From positions 1 to 64,000 of the forward strand of contig NZ_BCWY01000002.1 in the NCBI RefSeq assembly GCF_001894825.1: a stretch of DNA of 64,000 nucleotides, given 5' to 3'. Origin of the DNA: Rhodococcus jostii NBRC 16295 (GTDB lineage: Bacteria; Actinomycetota; Actinomycetes; Mycobacteriales; Mycobacteriaceae). The notes beneath the pieces were generated by a model. That model saw nothing but the letters and a program-made list of their open reading frames with translations, ran no database searches and had not been told where the DNA came from. Every line of letters starts with the position of its first letter. Positions within the stretch are counted from its first letter, which is position 1. The position numbers and the translations under genes are program-made. Positions 55,738-63,321 of the stretch are shown here, in pieces.

Positions 55738-56612
55738 GCGGGCGCCACACGTGGACCAGCACGATGATGCCCGTCACCGGTTTCCGGTGACGCTGCCGCA
55801 GTCGGTTCGACGGCGATGCACACTGCATCCGGTGCTCGGCGAACGTCGGCGACAACCACAGCCGCCAGCCATGCGACCGCACAAACACCCCCGAAGGATT
55901 GTCTCCGGCAGGCTCCGGCCATAAAGGGTGGCGTGAACCACGGCTACCACAAGGTGAGTGGCAGACCCGCTGCCTCAGCGTCGCGAATCCCGGACTCGAT
56001 GCCGTCGGCGTCGTCGTGGTTCGCCACACCGGAGCGAATGGCGGCGGCGATGGCGCGGGTGCGGCCGGCAGGTTCGTGGACATCGGCCGGGGGTTGGCGA
56101 GATTCCGTCGGCCGCAAGTGTATTCGGTGCGGGTGACGACGTCGGTGCCCCGGCGAAAATGGTGTGGGATTGGGACCGCCGGCGAAGTCGCACTGGTGGC
56201 ACAGCACCGCGTCGTCGGAACCGGACCACCCCAGCCGCGGAATCACCCCATGTTGGAGTTGGGAGGCGAACAGGTGCGCGGGCACGGCGCCCCGCCGCGA
56301 GGGCCCGGGCAGGCTCGCGGCCCGGAAGGGCCCATGTCCTGTGGATGACGCTCACCGGCCACGGACCCATACTCACCACCGCAGCGCCGGTTCCCTCTCC
56401 GGCCCAGTGCCGCGGTGGTTGACCGACGTCGCCGCTGGTCTTCCCGGTTCACAGGTACTCAACGGGCATACATTCGGATGAGGAACTGCGGCGCGCCGCC
56501 GCGGAGGTCGTCGATCGCTGCCGAGATCGCCGCGGGGTCCTCCGGTGGTCCGGAGGCGAAGCCGCCGATGTCGTCGTCCAGCACGCTGCCCGGTGGATAC
56601 CGAACAACAGGC
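55738..56612. other. About 875 bases without an intact gene; possible gene remnants
   Basis: Reading frames here are short, conflict with each other and lack ribosome sites. A minus-strand stretch at about 56459-56600 (PGSVLDDDIGGFASGPPEDP...) has coding-like composition, ends at a TGA after RMYAR, and has no start of its own; it may be a decayed gene abutting padR. Another minus-strand fragment is at about 55944-56100. This looks like a degraded region at the edge of the patch 51750-56612. No inverted repeats of an insertion sequence were found. Confidence 0.45.
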
Positions 56613-57206
56613 TCAGGGCTGCATGTCCTTCGTCTGCAGGGCGGGCCAGGTGAGGCGGCCCGCGTGGATGTCGGCGATCGTCGACGCGATCCAGGCGAGT
56701 TCGCTGCGCGCGGCATGGAGGGCGTAATCCGCTTCGACGACGAACAACGCGGGCACCCCGTCGTCGAGCGCGCGGGCGAGACGTTCTCGGTCGGATTCGA
56801 TTCTCGCGGTGAGTCGTTCGGCGCGTTCGGTCAGCGCGTCGACCGCACCCTCCCGTCCCAGCGCGCCGAGGTAGCTGATCGCCGCGAAGAACGGTGAGAA
56901 CTCTCGTGCGGCACTGCGGATCTGGACGTCGAGACGGTGCGCGAGTTCCGAGCGGCCGGTGTCGGTGAGGGCGTAGACGGTGCGGGCCGGCCGCCCTTCC
57001 CGTTGCGCACGTTCGTGTTCCTCGATCCAGCCGGCCGCCGCGAGAGCCGCGACGACATTGTTCAGTGAACCCCGATTGAGCGGCCACTGTCCCTCCTCGC
57101 TGCGGTCGCGCAGCGTGACCTCCAGCTGGTACGGGTGCATCGGCGATTCGAGGAGCAGGCCGAGCACCGGCAGGACGAGCGGATTGTCGAGAACGCGCGC
57201 CGGCAT
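56613..57206 (-). CDS. PadR-family transcriptional regulator
   Basis: This is a protein of 197 residues. The N-terminal winged helix (LVLPVLGLLLESPMHPYQLEVTLRDR..LNRGSLNNVVAALAAAGWIEE...RTVYALTDTGRSEL) is typical of PadR, followed by a helical C-terminal dimerisation part. The start ATG at 57206 has no ribosome site, and a TATATT box lies only a few bases upstream, so the mRNA may be leaderless. A 6-base dyad (CATAGT...ACTATG) overlaps the start. It is divergent from the GT87-type membrane protein. The controlled gene is not evident; autoregulation is likely. Confidence 0.9.
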   Translation of the reverse strand: MPARVLDNPLVLPVLGLLLESPMHPYQLEVTLRDRSEEGQWPLNRGSLNNVVAALAAAGWIEEHERAQREGRPARTVYALTDTGRSELAHRLDVQIRSAAREFSPFFAAISYLGALGREGAVDALTERAERLTARIESDRERLARALDDGVPALFVVEADYALHAARSELAWIASTIADIHAGRLTWPALQTKDMQP

Positions 57207-57237
57207 AGTCGAAATATATCAGTCTAAATAAACTATG
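57204..57237. promoter_or_regulatory. padR start-overlapping dyad and promoter
   Basis: CATAGT (57204-57209) and ACTATG (57232-57237) form an inverted pair across a very AT-rich 22-base centre. The minus-strand -10 candidate TATATT lies inside it, six bases before the ATG. The arrangement suggests a leaderless padR transcript whose promoter is covered by an operator. Confidence 0.5.
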
Positions 57238-57343
57238 ACGAACTTCGTGGTTCGGGCGTCACGACCTCGCCTTTGTCACGATTGGGTCACGGCCCGCTAC
57301 GGTGGATCGTTGACCACGACGCCGATCATGAAAGAACAAATTC

Positions 57344-58570
57344 TTGTTACAGAGTGAATCGAAGTTCAGGGCTTATCGTCTCCACGCCGTCGCGCTCCTC
57401 GTGGGCGTCCTCTCCGTGGGGGTGGTGGCCTACCGAGAGTTCGATGCGGCGACGGGCTACCTGATGGATCTCTCCGTCTTCCGCGACGCCGGGCACGCCT
57501 TCCTCAGTGGCCTGCCGCTCTACTCCGCGGACTTCCCGAGCAGTTCCGGATTCAGATTCATCTACGCACCCTTCGCGGCGATCCTCTTCGCTCCGATGGC
57601 GGAGATCGACCCCGCGGTCCTGCAGGCGTTGTGGTGCGCCCTCAACCTCGGGCTCGTGTGGTGGATGCTGAAGGTCGCGCTGTCGAAACTCGACGTCGGA
57701 CGCCCCGAACTCCTCGCTCTGCTGTCGATGGGGCCGGTGCTGCTCCTCGAACCGATGCGCTCGAACTTCGACTTCGGTCAGATCAACATCATCCTCATGG
57801 CGCTCGTGGTCGCCGACTGCACCGGTGTGATCCCGCAACGGTTCCGCGGAATCACGATCGGCCTCGCCGCGGCCGTCAAGATCACTCCCGCAGCGTTTCT
57901 GCTGATCCTGCTCGTCCGCCGCGACTTCCGGTCGATCGGACGGTCGCTCACCACGATCCTGGTCACCGTCGGTCTCGGCTTCTGGCTGCTGCCGCAGTCG
58001 TCCGTGTGGTTCTGGACCACCGAGTTCTTCGCCACCGGCCGCGCGGGTGCGCCCGACTTCTTCCGCAACCAGGCCGTCACCGGCGTCATCGCCCGGCTCG
58101 GGGCGGAAGGTCGGCTGGCCAGCGTCCTGTGGGTCCTCAGCGCGGCCGTCATCGGCTCCGCCGCGGCCTGGGCGGCGTACCGGTTCACCCGCTCGGGTGA
58201 GCATCTGATCGCGCTGTCGATCGTGGCCCTGGCATCCCTGCTCGCCGCTCCGTTCGCCGTCACCCACCACTGGGCGTACAGCATCCTGCTGGTCCCGATC
58301 CTGATCGCCCCGCAGTACCGCAGCTGGCGACCGCTGATCGGCGCCGCGACCGTGATCTTCCTGATCGGCCCGAACTTCGTCCTGCAGTCCTCGTCGTCCG
58401 GCTGGGTGGAGGCGGCCGTCCGCGAGGTGATCGGCAGCTCGCAGTGCCTCATCGCGCTGGTCCTGCTCGGAGCGGCCGTGGTGGCCGCCCGGTCCCGCAC
58501 CCCGCTCCCGGACGCGGCGACGGACGACGTGCCCGCGGACGCAGATGCACTGGAGCCCGCCCGCAGCTGA
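57344..58570 (+). CDS. GT87-type polyprenyl-phosphate mannosyltransferase (DUF2029)
   Basis: This is a protein of 408 residues with about ten membrane helices. It matches the DUF2029/GT87 family: an early luminal Asp in YLMDLSVFRDAG, FRFIYAPFAAILFAP, a loop NFDFGQINIILMAL, and AAAVKITPAAFLLILLVRR. Members such as mycobacterial PimE and Rv2181 add mannose from polyprenyl-phospho-mannose to lipoglycans or arabinomannan. The start is uncertain: TTG 57344 gives the longest frame but lacks a strong ribosome site. A nine-codon ATG frame (57328-57357) overlaps it. Confidence 0.85.
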   Translation: MLQSESKFRAYRLHAVALLVGVLSVGVVAYREFDAATGYLMDLSVFRDAGHAFLSGLPLYSADFPSSSGFRFIYAPFAAILFAPMAEIDPAVLQALWCALNLGLVWWMLKVALSKLDVGRPELLALLSMGPVLLLEPMRSNFDFGQINIILMALVVADCTGVIPQRFRGITIGLAAAVKITPAAFLLILLVRRDFRSIGRSLTTILVTVGLGFWLLPQSSVWFWTTEFFATGRAGAPDFFRNQAVTGVIARLGAEGRLASVLWVLSAAVIGSAAAWAAYRFTRSGEHLIALSIVALASLLAAPFAVTHHWAYSILLVPILIAPQYRSWRPLIGAATVIFLIGPNFVLQSSSSGWVEAAVREVIGSSQCLIALVLLGAAVVAARSRTPLPDAATDDVPADADALEPARS

Positions 58571-58688
58571 GGCTCAGCGTTACCGACAGCGGGCGAATGT
58601 ACCTTTGAGCGCCTCAGGTGCGCCGAAGGGTACATTCGCCCGGCGCCGAGGAGCCGCGCGGTGGCCGGGACGGCGCTATCGTCGAGTC

Positions 58689-58970
58689 ATGTGCCGAAAC
58701 ATCACCGAGCTGCGCGGACTCGAACCGGCGGCCACCGCGGAGGAGATCGAAGCGGCGGCGCGTCAGTACGTCCGGAAGGTCAGCGGAATCCAGAAGCTGT
58801 CGGACGTCAACCGTGAGCCCTTCGAGGAAGCGGTCGCCGTGGTCACCGAGGCCACCACGAAGCTGCTCGCGGCACTGCCGTCGCGGAAGCAGCCGCCGCA
58901 GACGGTGCCCCCGCTGCGACGACCGGAGGTCCGGGCGCGCATCGCGGCGAAGGCCGCGTCATCCAGCTGA
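58689..58970 (+). CDS. DUF2277 family protein
   Basis: This is a protein of 93 residues. The start MCRNITELRGLEPAATAEEIEAAARQYVRKVSG is the hallmark of DUF2277, a small conserved family of unknown function. The fold is helical. The ATG at 58689 is fixed by the family start. The last nine codons lie inside the first copy of a 29-base tandem repeat, so the C-terminus (AAKAASSS) is encoded by repeat DNA, and further copies follow after the stop. Confidence 0.93.
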   Translation: MCRNITELRGLEPAATAEEIEAAARQYVRKVSGIQKLSDVNREPFEEAVAVVTEATTKLLAALPSRKQPPQTVPPLRRPEVRARIAAKAASSS

Positions 58971-59044
58971 GCGCGGCGAAGGCCGCGTCATCCAGCTGAG
59001 CGCGGCGAAGGCCGCGTCATCCAGCTGAGCGCGGCGAAGGCCGC
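58943..59044. repeat. 29-base tandem repeat, 3.5 copies, at the end of the DUF2277 gene
   Basis: The unit starts GCGCGGCGAAGGCCGC and ends CATCCAGCTGA. Copies: 58943-58970 (28 of 29 bases), 58971-58999, 59000-59028 and a 16-base partial at 59029-59044. The first copy contains the gene stop (TGA at its end). Each copy holds a small stem GCGGC-GAAG-GCCGC, so the array forms several adjacent hairpins. Copies 2 and 3 are identical, which indicates recent slippage. Confidence 0.9.
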
Positions 59045-59055
59045 CACTTCCTAGG

Positions 59056-59102
59056 ACGAGAGGGACGCTCGTTGCGCTCGATCGAACGAGCGTAACGTTC
59101 GT
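59056..59102. repeat. 47-base palindromic element, copy 1
   Basis: The inner arms ACGCTCGTT (59065-59073) and AACGAGCGT (59085-59093) pair perfectly around an 11-base loop. The outer parts are partly decayed. The element, including the preceding CTAGG, is very similar to a second copy at 61455-61501. It lies between the tandem repeat and the AraC gene. Confidence 0.85.
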
Positions 59103-59143
59103 TCGGGTGGTGTCGGGATCGGCCGGTGTGCTCTACGCTACGG

Positions 59144-60154
59144 ATGGTGGATGTCGTGCACTCGCTGGATCCGCTTTCCGATGTCGCCGTGTCGTCGGCT
59201 GCGGTGTCTTCGGACTGGGACGAGATCCGGACCTGGTCGGACCAGGTGTACATGCCCTACCGTGTGCGGTCCACGGGGCGACTCCTGCAGCCGCGTTCGA
59301 GCATGTACTCGGCGCCCATCGGCGAGATCACCCTGACGCGGTTCCGGTACGGGGTCCCGGTCACCGTCGACGACTTCTCCGCCGACGCCGGCAACATCCT
59401 GGTTCTGACGACGATCCGTGGTCGTGCCCGGCACCGGGTCGGTTCGGCGGAGGTCGAGGTCGACTCCGGTGGCACCTTTCTGGTGGACTGCAGCCGGATC
59501 GAGCACTACGTCGATTTCGACGAGTCGGATCTGCAGCTGAATTTGACGGTGCCGCACCGCCTGGTCGCCGACGTCGCCGATCGGTGGTTCGGATACCTGC
59601 CCGACGACCGCCTGTGGCAACACAAGTGCGTGATCAGCGCCGGGCAGCAGTCTGCGTGGAATGCGCTTCTCGCGTATGCGGTGCGCTCGGTGGCCGCCGA
59701 TCCCGACCGGATCGCCCACGGCCGCCCGGGCATTCACCTTCAGGAGCTGCTTCTCGGTCACCTGTTCACCGAGTGGGCTGCGGCGGCGGGGATCGCACTC
59801 GACGGCGGCGGGAGCGACGTGGCCCCCGGATACGTCGGGCGCGCAGAGCACTACATGCGTGACCATGCCGCAGAACTGCCGACGGTCACCGAGGTCGCCG
59901 CGGCGGTGGGGGTGAGTGTGCGGGCGCTGTCGGGGGCGTTCCGTCGCTACCGGGAGACCACACCGAACCGCTTCCTCACCGAGGTGCGGTTGCAGCGTAT
60001 CCACGACGAACTCACGGCCGCGGCGCCCGACTGCACCGTGTCGTCCGTCGCCGCGCGCTGGGGTTACGTCAACATGGGCGTGTTCGCCGCGGCCTACCGG
60101 CGCCGGTTCGGGGAGAACCCGTCCCGTGCGCTCGGCCGCACCCGTCGGCGGTAG
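59144..60154 (+). CDS. AraC-family transcriptional regulator
   Basis: This is a protein of 336 residues. The C-terminus holds the AraC DNA-binding domain: PTVTEVAAAVGVSVRALSGAFRRYRETTPNRFLTEVRLQRIHDEL and VSSVAARWGYVNMGVFAAAYRRRFGENPSRAL. The N-terminal domain is of the AraC-binding-like 2 type (cupin; ARHRVGSAEVEVDSGGTFLVDCSR). The start is ATG 59144; an earlier GTG (59126) is in frame, and no clear ribosome site supports either. It precedes the beta-lactamase-fold gene by 117 bases on the same strand and may regulate it. Confidence 0.9.
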   Translation: MVDVVHSLDPLSDVAVSSAAVSSDWDEIRTWSDQVYMPYRVRSTGRLLQPRSSMYSAPIGEITLTRFRYGVPVTVDDFSADAGNILVLTTIRGRARHRVGSAEVEVDSGGTFLVDCSRIEHYVDFDESDLQLNLTVPHRLVADVADRWFGYLPDDRLWQHKCVISAGQQSAWNALLAYAVRSVAADPDRIAHGRPGIHLQELLLGHLFTEWAAAAGIALDGGGSDVAPGYVGRAEHYMRDHAAELPTVTEVAAAVGVSVRALSGAFRRYRETTPNRFLTEVRLQRIHDELTAAAPDCTVSSVAARWGYVNMGVFAAAYRRRFGENPSRALGRTRRR

Positions 60155-60271
60155 TGCCGAAATCCGACAGCCGACCGCCGAATCGAGGTGGTCCACGTCA
60201 CAGTGTGCTCCGTAGTGTCCGTTCCGATCCTCGGCCCGTTGCCGACGAGGGAACCGAACACAGGAGGAACC

Positions 60272-61453
60272 ATGAGAGACGACTTCGCGAGCATCACCGA
60301 CACGGACCTGCAGAAACTGACGCAGGACGAGGCCGGTGTCCCGGGTGTGGTGGCGATGCTCACCGACCGCGACGGCGTCGTGTATTCGGGTGTGGCGGGG
60401 GAGCGGGCGGTCGGCTCGGGTGTGGCGATGACGGCCGACACGGTGTTCGCCGCCTTCTCCACCACGAAGGCCGTGACCGGAACGGCGGCGCTCCAATGCG
60501 TGGAAGAGGGCCTGCTCGACCTGGACGCGCCGACCGCCCGGTACCTCCCGGAGATCGGTGAACTTCAGGTTCTCGACGGCTTCGGGAGCGACGGAGAACC
60601 GGTGCTGCGCGCGCCGAAGCGTGACATCACCACCCGGATGTTGTTGCTGCACACCGCCGGTTTCGGCTACCCGTTCTTCAGTGAGGAGTACCGGCGCCTC
60701 GCCGACGACCACGGCTGGCCCAGCGTCATCACCGGCACGAAGAAGGCCCTGACCACGCCGCTGCTGTTCGATCCCGGCGAGCGGTGGATGTACGGCTCGA
60801 ACATCGACTGGTGCGGTCTGGTCGTCGAGGCCGTGCGGGGGCAGCGTCTGGGAGAGGTGATGCGCGAGCGCATCTTCGAACCGCTGGGGATGAACGACAC
60901 CGCCTTCACGCTCACCGGCGACATGCGCGACCGGCTCGCAGTCGTGCATCAGCGCACCGACGACGGCACCCTCGTGCCGTTGCCCGAGATGGTGCTGCCG
61001 CAGGATCCGGAGGTCCACATGGGTGGCCACGGGATGTACACCACCGTTCCCGACTACCTGAAGTTCCTCCGGATGTGGTTGCGGGACGGAGAGGCACCCG
61101 GCGGCCGACTACTCGCGGCCGCGACCGTCGCAGAGGCGGTGCGCGGCGGCCTGGACGGGCAGGAGGTCACCGCACTGCCCGGCGTGATCCCGGCACTGTC
61201 GAACGACGCCGAGTTCTTCCCCGGCCTGCGCAAGAATTGGGCGTACACGTTCATGGTCAACGACGAGCCCGCGCCGACGGGACGCCCGGCCGGTGCTCTC
61301 GGCTGGGCGGGTCTGGCGAATCTGTACTACTGGATCGACCGGGAGAACGGCATCGCCGGCTTCTGGGCCACGCAGATCCTGCCCTTCGCCGACGCCGTCT
61401 CGTTCGGCGGATACCTCGACTTCGAGACCGCGGTGTACCGCTCACTGGACTAG
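60272..61453 (+). CDS. Beta-lactamase-fold serine hydrolase (EstB/class C-like)
   Basis: This is a protein of 393 residues of the serine beta-lactamase/penicillin-binding family. The nucleophile motif S-x-x-K is Ser63-Thr-Thr-Lys66 (FSTTKAVTG), and the second motif lies around Tyr174 (MYGSN). The third element is [14 protein letters not shown]. There is no signal peptide, which favours a cytoplasmic esterase/lactonase role (EstB-like) over antibiotic resistance. AGGAGGAACC precedes the ATG at 60272. It converges on the ipd operon, separated by a perfect 18-base inverted repeat. Confidence 0.9.
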   Translation: MRDDFASITDTDLQKLTQDEAGVPGVVAMLTDRDGVVYSGVAGERAVGSGVAMTADTVFAAFSTTKAVTGTAALQCVEEGLLDLDAPTARYLPEIGELQVLDGFGSDGEPVLRAPKRDITTRMLLLHTAGFGYPFFSEEYRRLADDHGWPSVITGTKKALTTPLLFDPGERWMYGSNIDWCGLVVEAVRGQRLGEVMRERIFEPLGMNDTAFTLTGDMRDRLAVVHQRTDDGTLVPLPEMVLPQDPEVHMGGHGMYTTVPDYLKFLRMWLRDGEAPGGRLLAAATVAEAVRGGLDGQEVTALPGVIPALSNDAEFFPGLRKNWAYTFMVNDEPAPTGRPAGALGWAGLANLYYWIDRENGIAGFWATQILPFADAVSFGGYLDFETAVYRSLD

Positions 61454-61454
61454 G

Positions 61455-61501
61455 ACGAACGGGACGCTCGTTGTGTTCGATCGAACGAGCGTCCCGTTCG
61501 T
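61455..61501. terminator. 47-base palindromic element, copy 2, as bidirectional terminator
   Basis: The arms ACGAACGGGACGCTCGTT (61455-61472) and AACGAGCGTCCCGTTCGT (61484-61501) are perfectly complementary over 18 bases, with an 11-base loop. It lies exactly between the stops of convergent genes (61453 and 61502), leaving one spare base. The same element in decayed form is at 59056-59102. Confidence 0.88.
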
Positions 61502-62563
61502 TCAGGCGCGGAGGGCTCCCAGCGCGTCGATGCGCTTGATCGCGTCGGCGACGATTCCGTCGATGAGGTCCTTGCACGTGGGCAGGTCGTCGAGCAGTCC
61601 CACGACCTGCCCGGAGGCGAGGACGCCGGCGTGGGTATTGCCCTCGACGAGACCGGCTTTGAGTAGCATCGGGGTGTTGGCGGCCATGATGATCTGCTGC
61701 CAGGTGCGGTCGCTGGACTTCTTCATGGCGAGGCCGTCCCTGACGAGCGTCGACCACTTCATGCCGGTCATGGCCTTGAACTTGGACGCGTTGCGGGCGG
61801 CCGCGACCAGTCCGCGCACGTTGCCGGAGTGCTCGAGGCTGGTCACGAGTTCGGTGTTGAGGACCCGGTGGGGCATGCCGTCGACCTTGCGGGAGACGGT
61901 GGTGTCCTGCAGACCCCGGGCGAGGTATTCCTGCTTGACGGAGTCGGGGACGGTGGATTCCTGGGTGAGCAGGAAGCGGGTGCCCATGGCCACCCCGGCG
62001 GCGCCGTACGCGAGGGCCGCGGCGAGTCCGCGGCCGTCGTAGAAACCGCCGGCCGCGACCACGGGAATGTCGACGGCGTCGAGCACCGACGGGAGCAGCA
62101 GGGTGGTGGCCACCGGGCCGGTGTGCCCGCCGCCCTCGCCGCCCTGGACGATGACGGCGTCGGCGCCCCAGGACGCCACCTTCTTCGCGTGTTTGGCGGC
62201 ACCGATCGACGGAATGACCACCACCCCGGCGTCTTTCAGCTTCGCGATCAGTTCCTGCTTCGGTGCCAGCGCGAACGAGGCGACGCGCACGTTCTCCCGG
62301 ATGAGCAGGTCGATGCGTTGCGGGGCGTCGGTGGCGTCGGCGCGGATGTTCACGCCGAACGGCTTGTCGGTGAGCGTCTTGGTCTTGGCGACGGCCGCCT
62401 CGAGTTCCTCGTACGTCATCGTCGCCGACGCGAGGATGCCGAGACCGCCCGCGTTGGCCGTGCCGGCGACGAGTCGCGGTCCGGCGACCCAGCCCATCCC
62501 GGTCTGGACCACCGGGTGTTCGACACCGACGAGTTCCGTCAAGGCCGTTCGGAGCGTGCTCAT
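61502..62563 (-). CDS. ipdC: IpdC-like NPD/nitronate monooxygenase-family flavoprotein
   Basis: This is a protein of 353 residues of the FMN-dependent 2-nitropropane dioxygenase-like family (VVQTGMGWVAGPRLVAGTANAGGLG, VIVQGGEGGGHTG, VVAAGGFYDGRGLAAALAYGAAGVAMGTRFLL). Directly following ipdA and ipdB-type genes, it corresponds to IpdC (Rv3553-like), which handles a steroid C/D-ring intermediate, so a role as a flavin reductase/dehydrogenase in the HIP pathway is likely. Its ATG overlaps the ipdB stop (ATGA). Its stop directly abuts a strong terminator hairpin. Confidence 0.9.
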   Translation of the reverse strand: MSTLRTALTELVGVEHPVVQTGMGWVAGPRLVAGTANAGGLGILASATMTYEELEAAVAKTKTLTDKPFGVNIRADATDAPQRIDLLIRENVRVASFALAPKQELIAKLKDAGVVVIPSIGAAKHAKKVASWGADAVIVQGGEGGGHTGPVATTLLLPSVLDAVDIPVVAAGGFYDGRGLAAALAYGAAGVAMGTRFLLTQESTVPDSVKQEYLARGLQDTTVSRKVDGMPHRVLNTELVTSLEHSGNVRGLVAAARNASKFKAMTGMKWSTLVRDGLAMKKSSDRTWQQIIMAANTPMLLKAGLVEGNTHAGVLASGQVVGLLDDLPTCKDLIDGIVADAIKRIDALGALRA

Positions 62564-63321
62564 TCCGACACCTCCCGGTCCCGCAGGCTGCGGGGATCGA
62601 GAACCTCGCGGATCAGCCGCAGTTCTTCGCCCGACGGATCCCGGGTGACCGGAGCGTCGGCCAATCCCGCCACCTCGAACGAGGTGTTCTCCGCGACCTG
62701 CTCGGCGGTCACGCCGGGGTGCAGGGACAGCGCCCGGAAGGTGTGCCCGGGTCCGCCGAAGTCGAACACACCGAGGTTGCTCACCACCCGGTGCAGGTGG
62801 TGGAAGCGGTACGCGGGGTTCTCCGGATCGATCTGGTCGTAGCCGACGCCCGAGACGATGTCGACCTTGTCGCAGAACACCCGCGACGAGTGCCTGCCCA
62901 CCCAGTAACTGGTGGCGTGGTTGATCGTGTTGCCCGGTGCGCCGCGGACACCGAACATCTGCCGCGTGGGCTGCTGCAGCGGACCGAAGGCCGAGAGGTT
63001 CTGGTTGCCGTGCCGGTCGATCTGGTTGGCGCCCATCACCACATGGCGGCGACCGGAGGCGACGACGTCGAACACCTTCCGGAACGGCATCCAGCCCTCG
63101 ATCGGGGCCTTCGCGCCGACGGCAGGGGTGTCGGCGAAGATCAGGGCCTCGCCGTCGGTGATCAGCAGGTCGGGTTCGGTGGTCAGTCGCGCGAGCCGGG
63201 CGCCGATCAGCGGCAGGGTCGCCATCGGGCTGGCCATGATCTCGCCTGCCCCGGAGAAGATGTCGGCGCACGCGATCGCGCAGTACTCGGCCCGCGTCAC
63301 CTCGGTGGTCGTCTCGGTCAT
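62560..63321 (-). CDS. ipdB: IpdB-like CoA-transferase-family ring hydrolase, beta subunit
   Basis: This is a protein of 253 residues with a class I CoA-transferase beta-subunit fold (ADIFSGAGEIMASPMATLPLIGARLARLT, RHVVMGANQIDRHGNQNLSAFG). IpdAB does not transfer CoA but hydrolyses the last steroid ring (COCHEA-CoA) in mycobacteria and rhodococci. The start at 63321 overlaps the ipdA stop by four bases, as in an obligate heteromer operon. The order ipdA-ipdB-ipdC equals that of M. tuberculosis Rv3551-Rv3553. Confidence 0.92.
   Translation of the reverse strand: MTETTTEVTRAEYCAIACADIFSGAGEIMASPMATLPLIGARLARLTTEPDLLITDGEALIFADTPAVGAKAPIEGWMPFRKVFDVVASGRRHVVMGANQIDRHGNQNLSAFGPLQQPTRQMFGVRGAPGNTINHATSYWVGRHSSRVFCDKVDIVSGVGYDQIDPENPAYRFHHLHRVVSNLGVFDFGGPGHTFRALSLHPGVTAEQVAENTSFEVAGLADAPVTRDPSGEELRLIREVLDPRSLRDREVSE

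Noticed and set aside
58943-59044. CRISPR-like array suggested by 29-base repeats
   Set aside because: The copies are directly adjacent with no spacers and the first is part of a gene; no cas genes are near.
59138-61030. A 630-codon minus-strand frame spanning the AraC and beta-lactamase genes
   Set aside because: It crosses two well-supported plus-strand genes and the gap between them, and shows no recognisable domain.
60272-61453. Beta-lactamase as an antibiotic-resistance gene
   Set aside because: There is no signal peptide, and the fold family is dominated by esterases; the sequence alone does not support drug hydrolysis.
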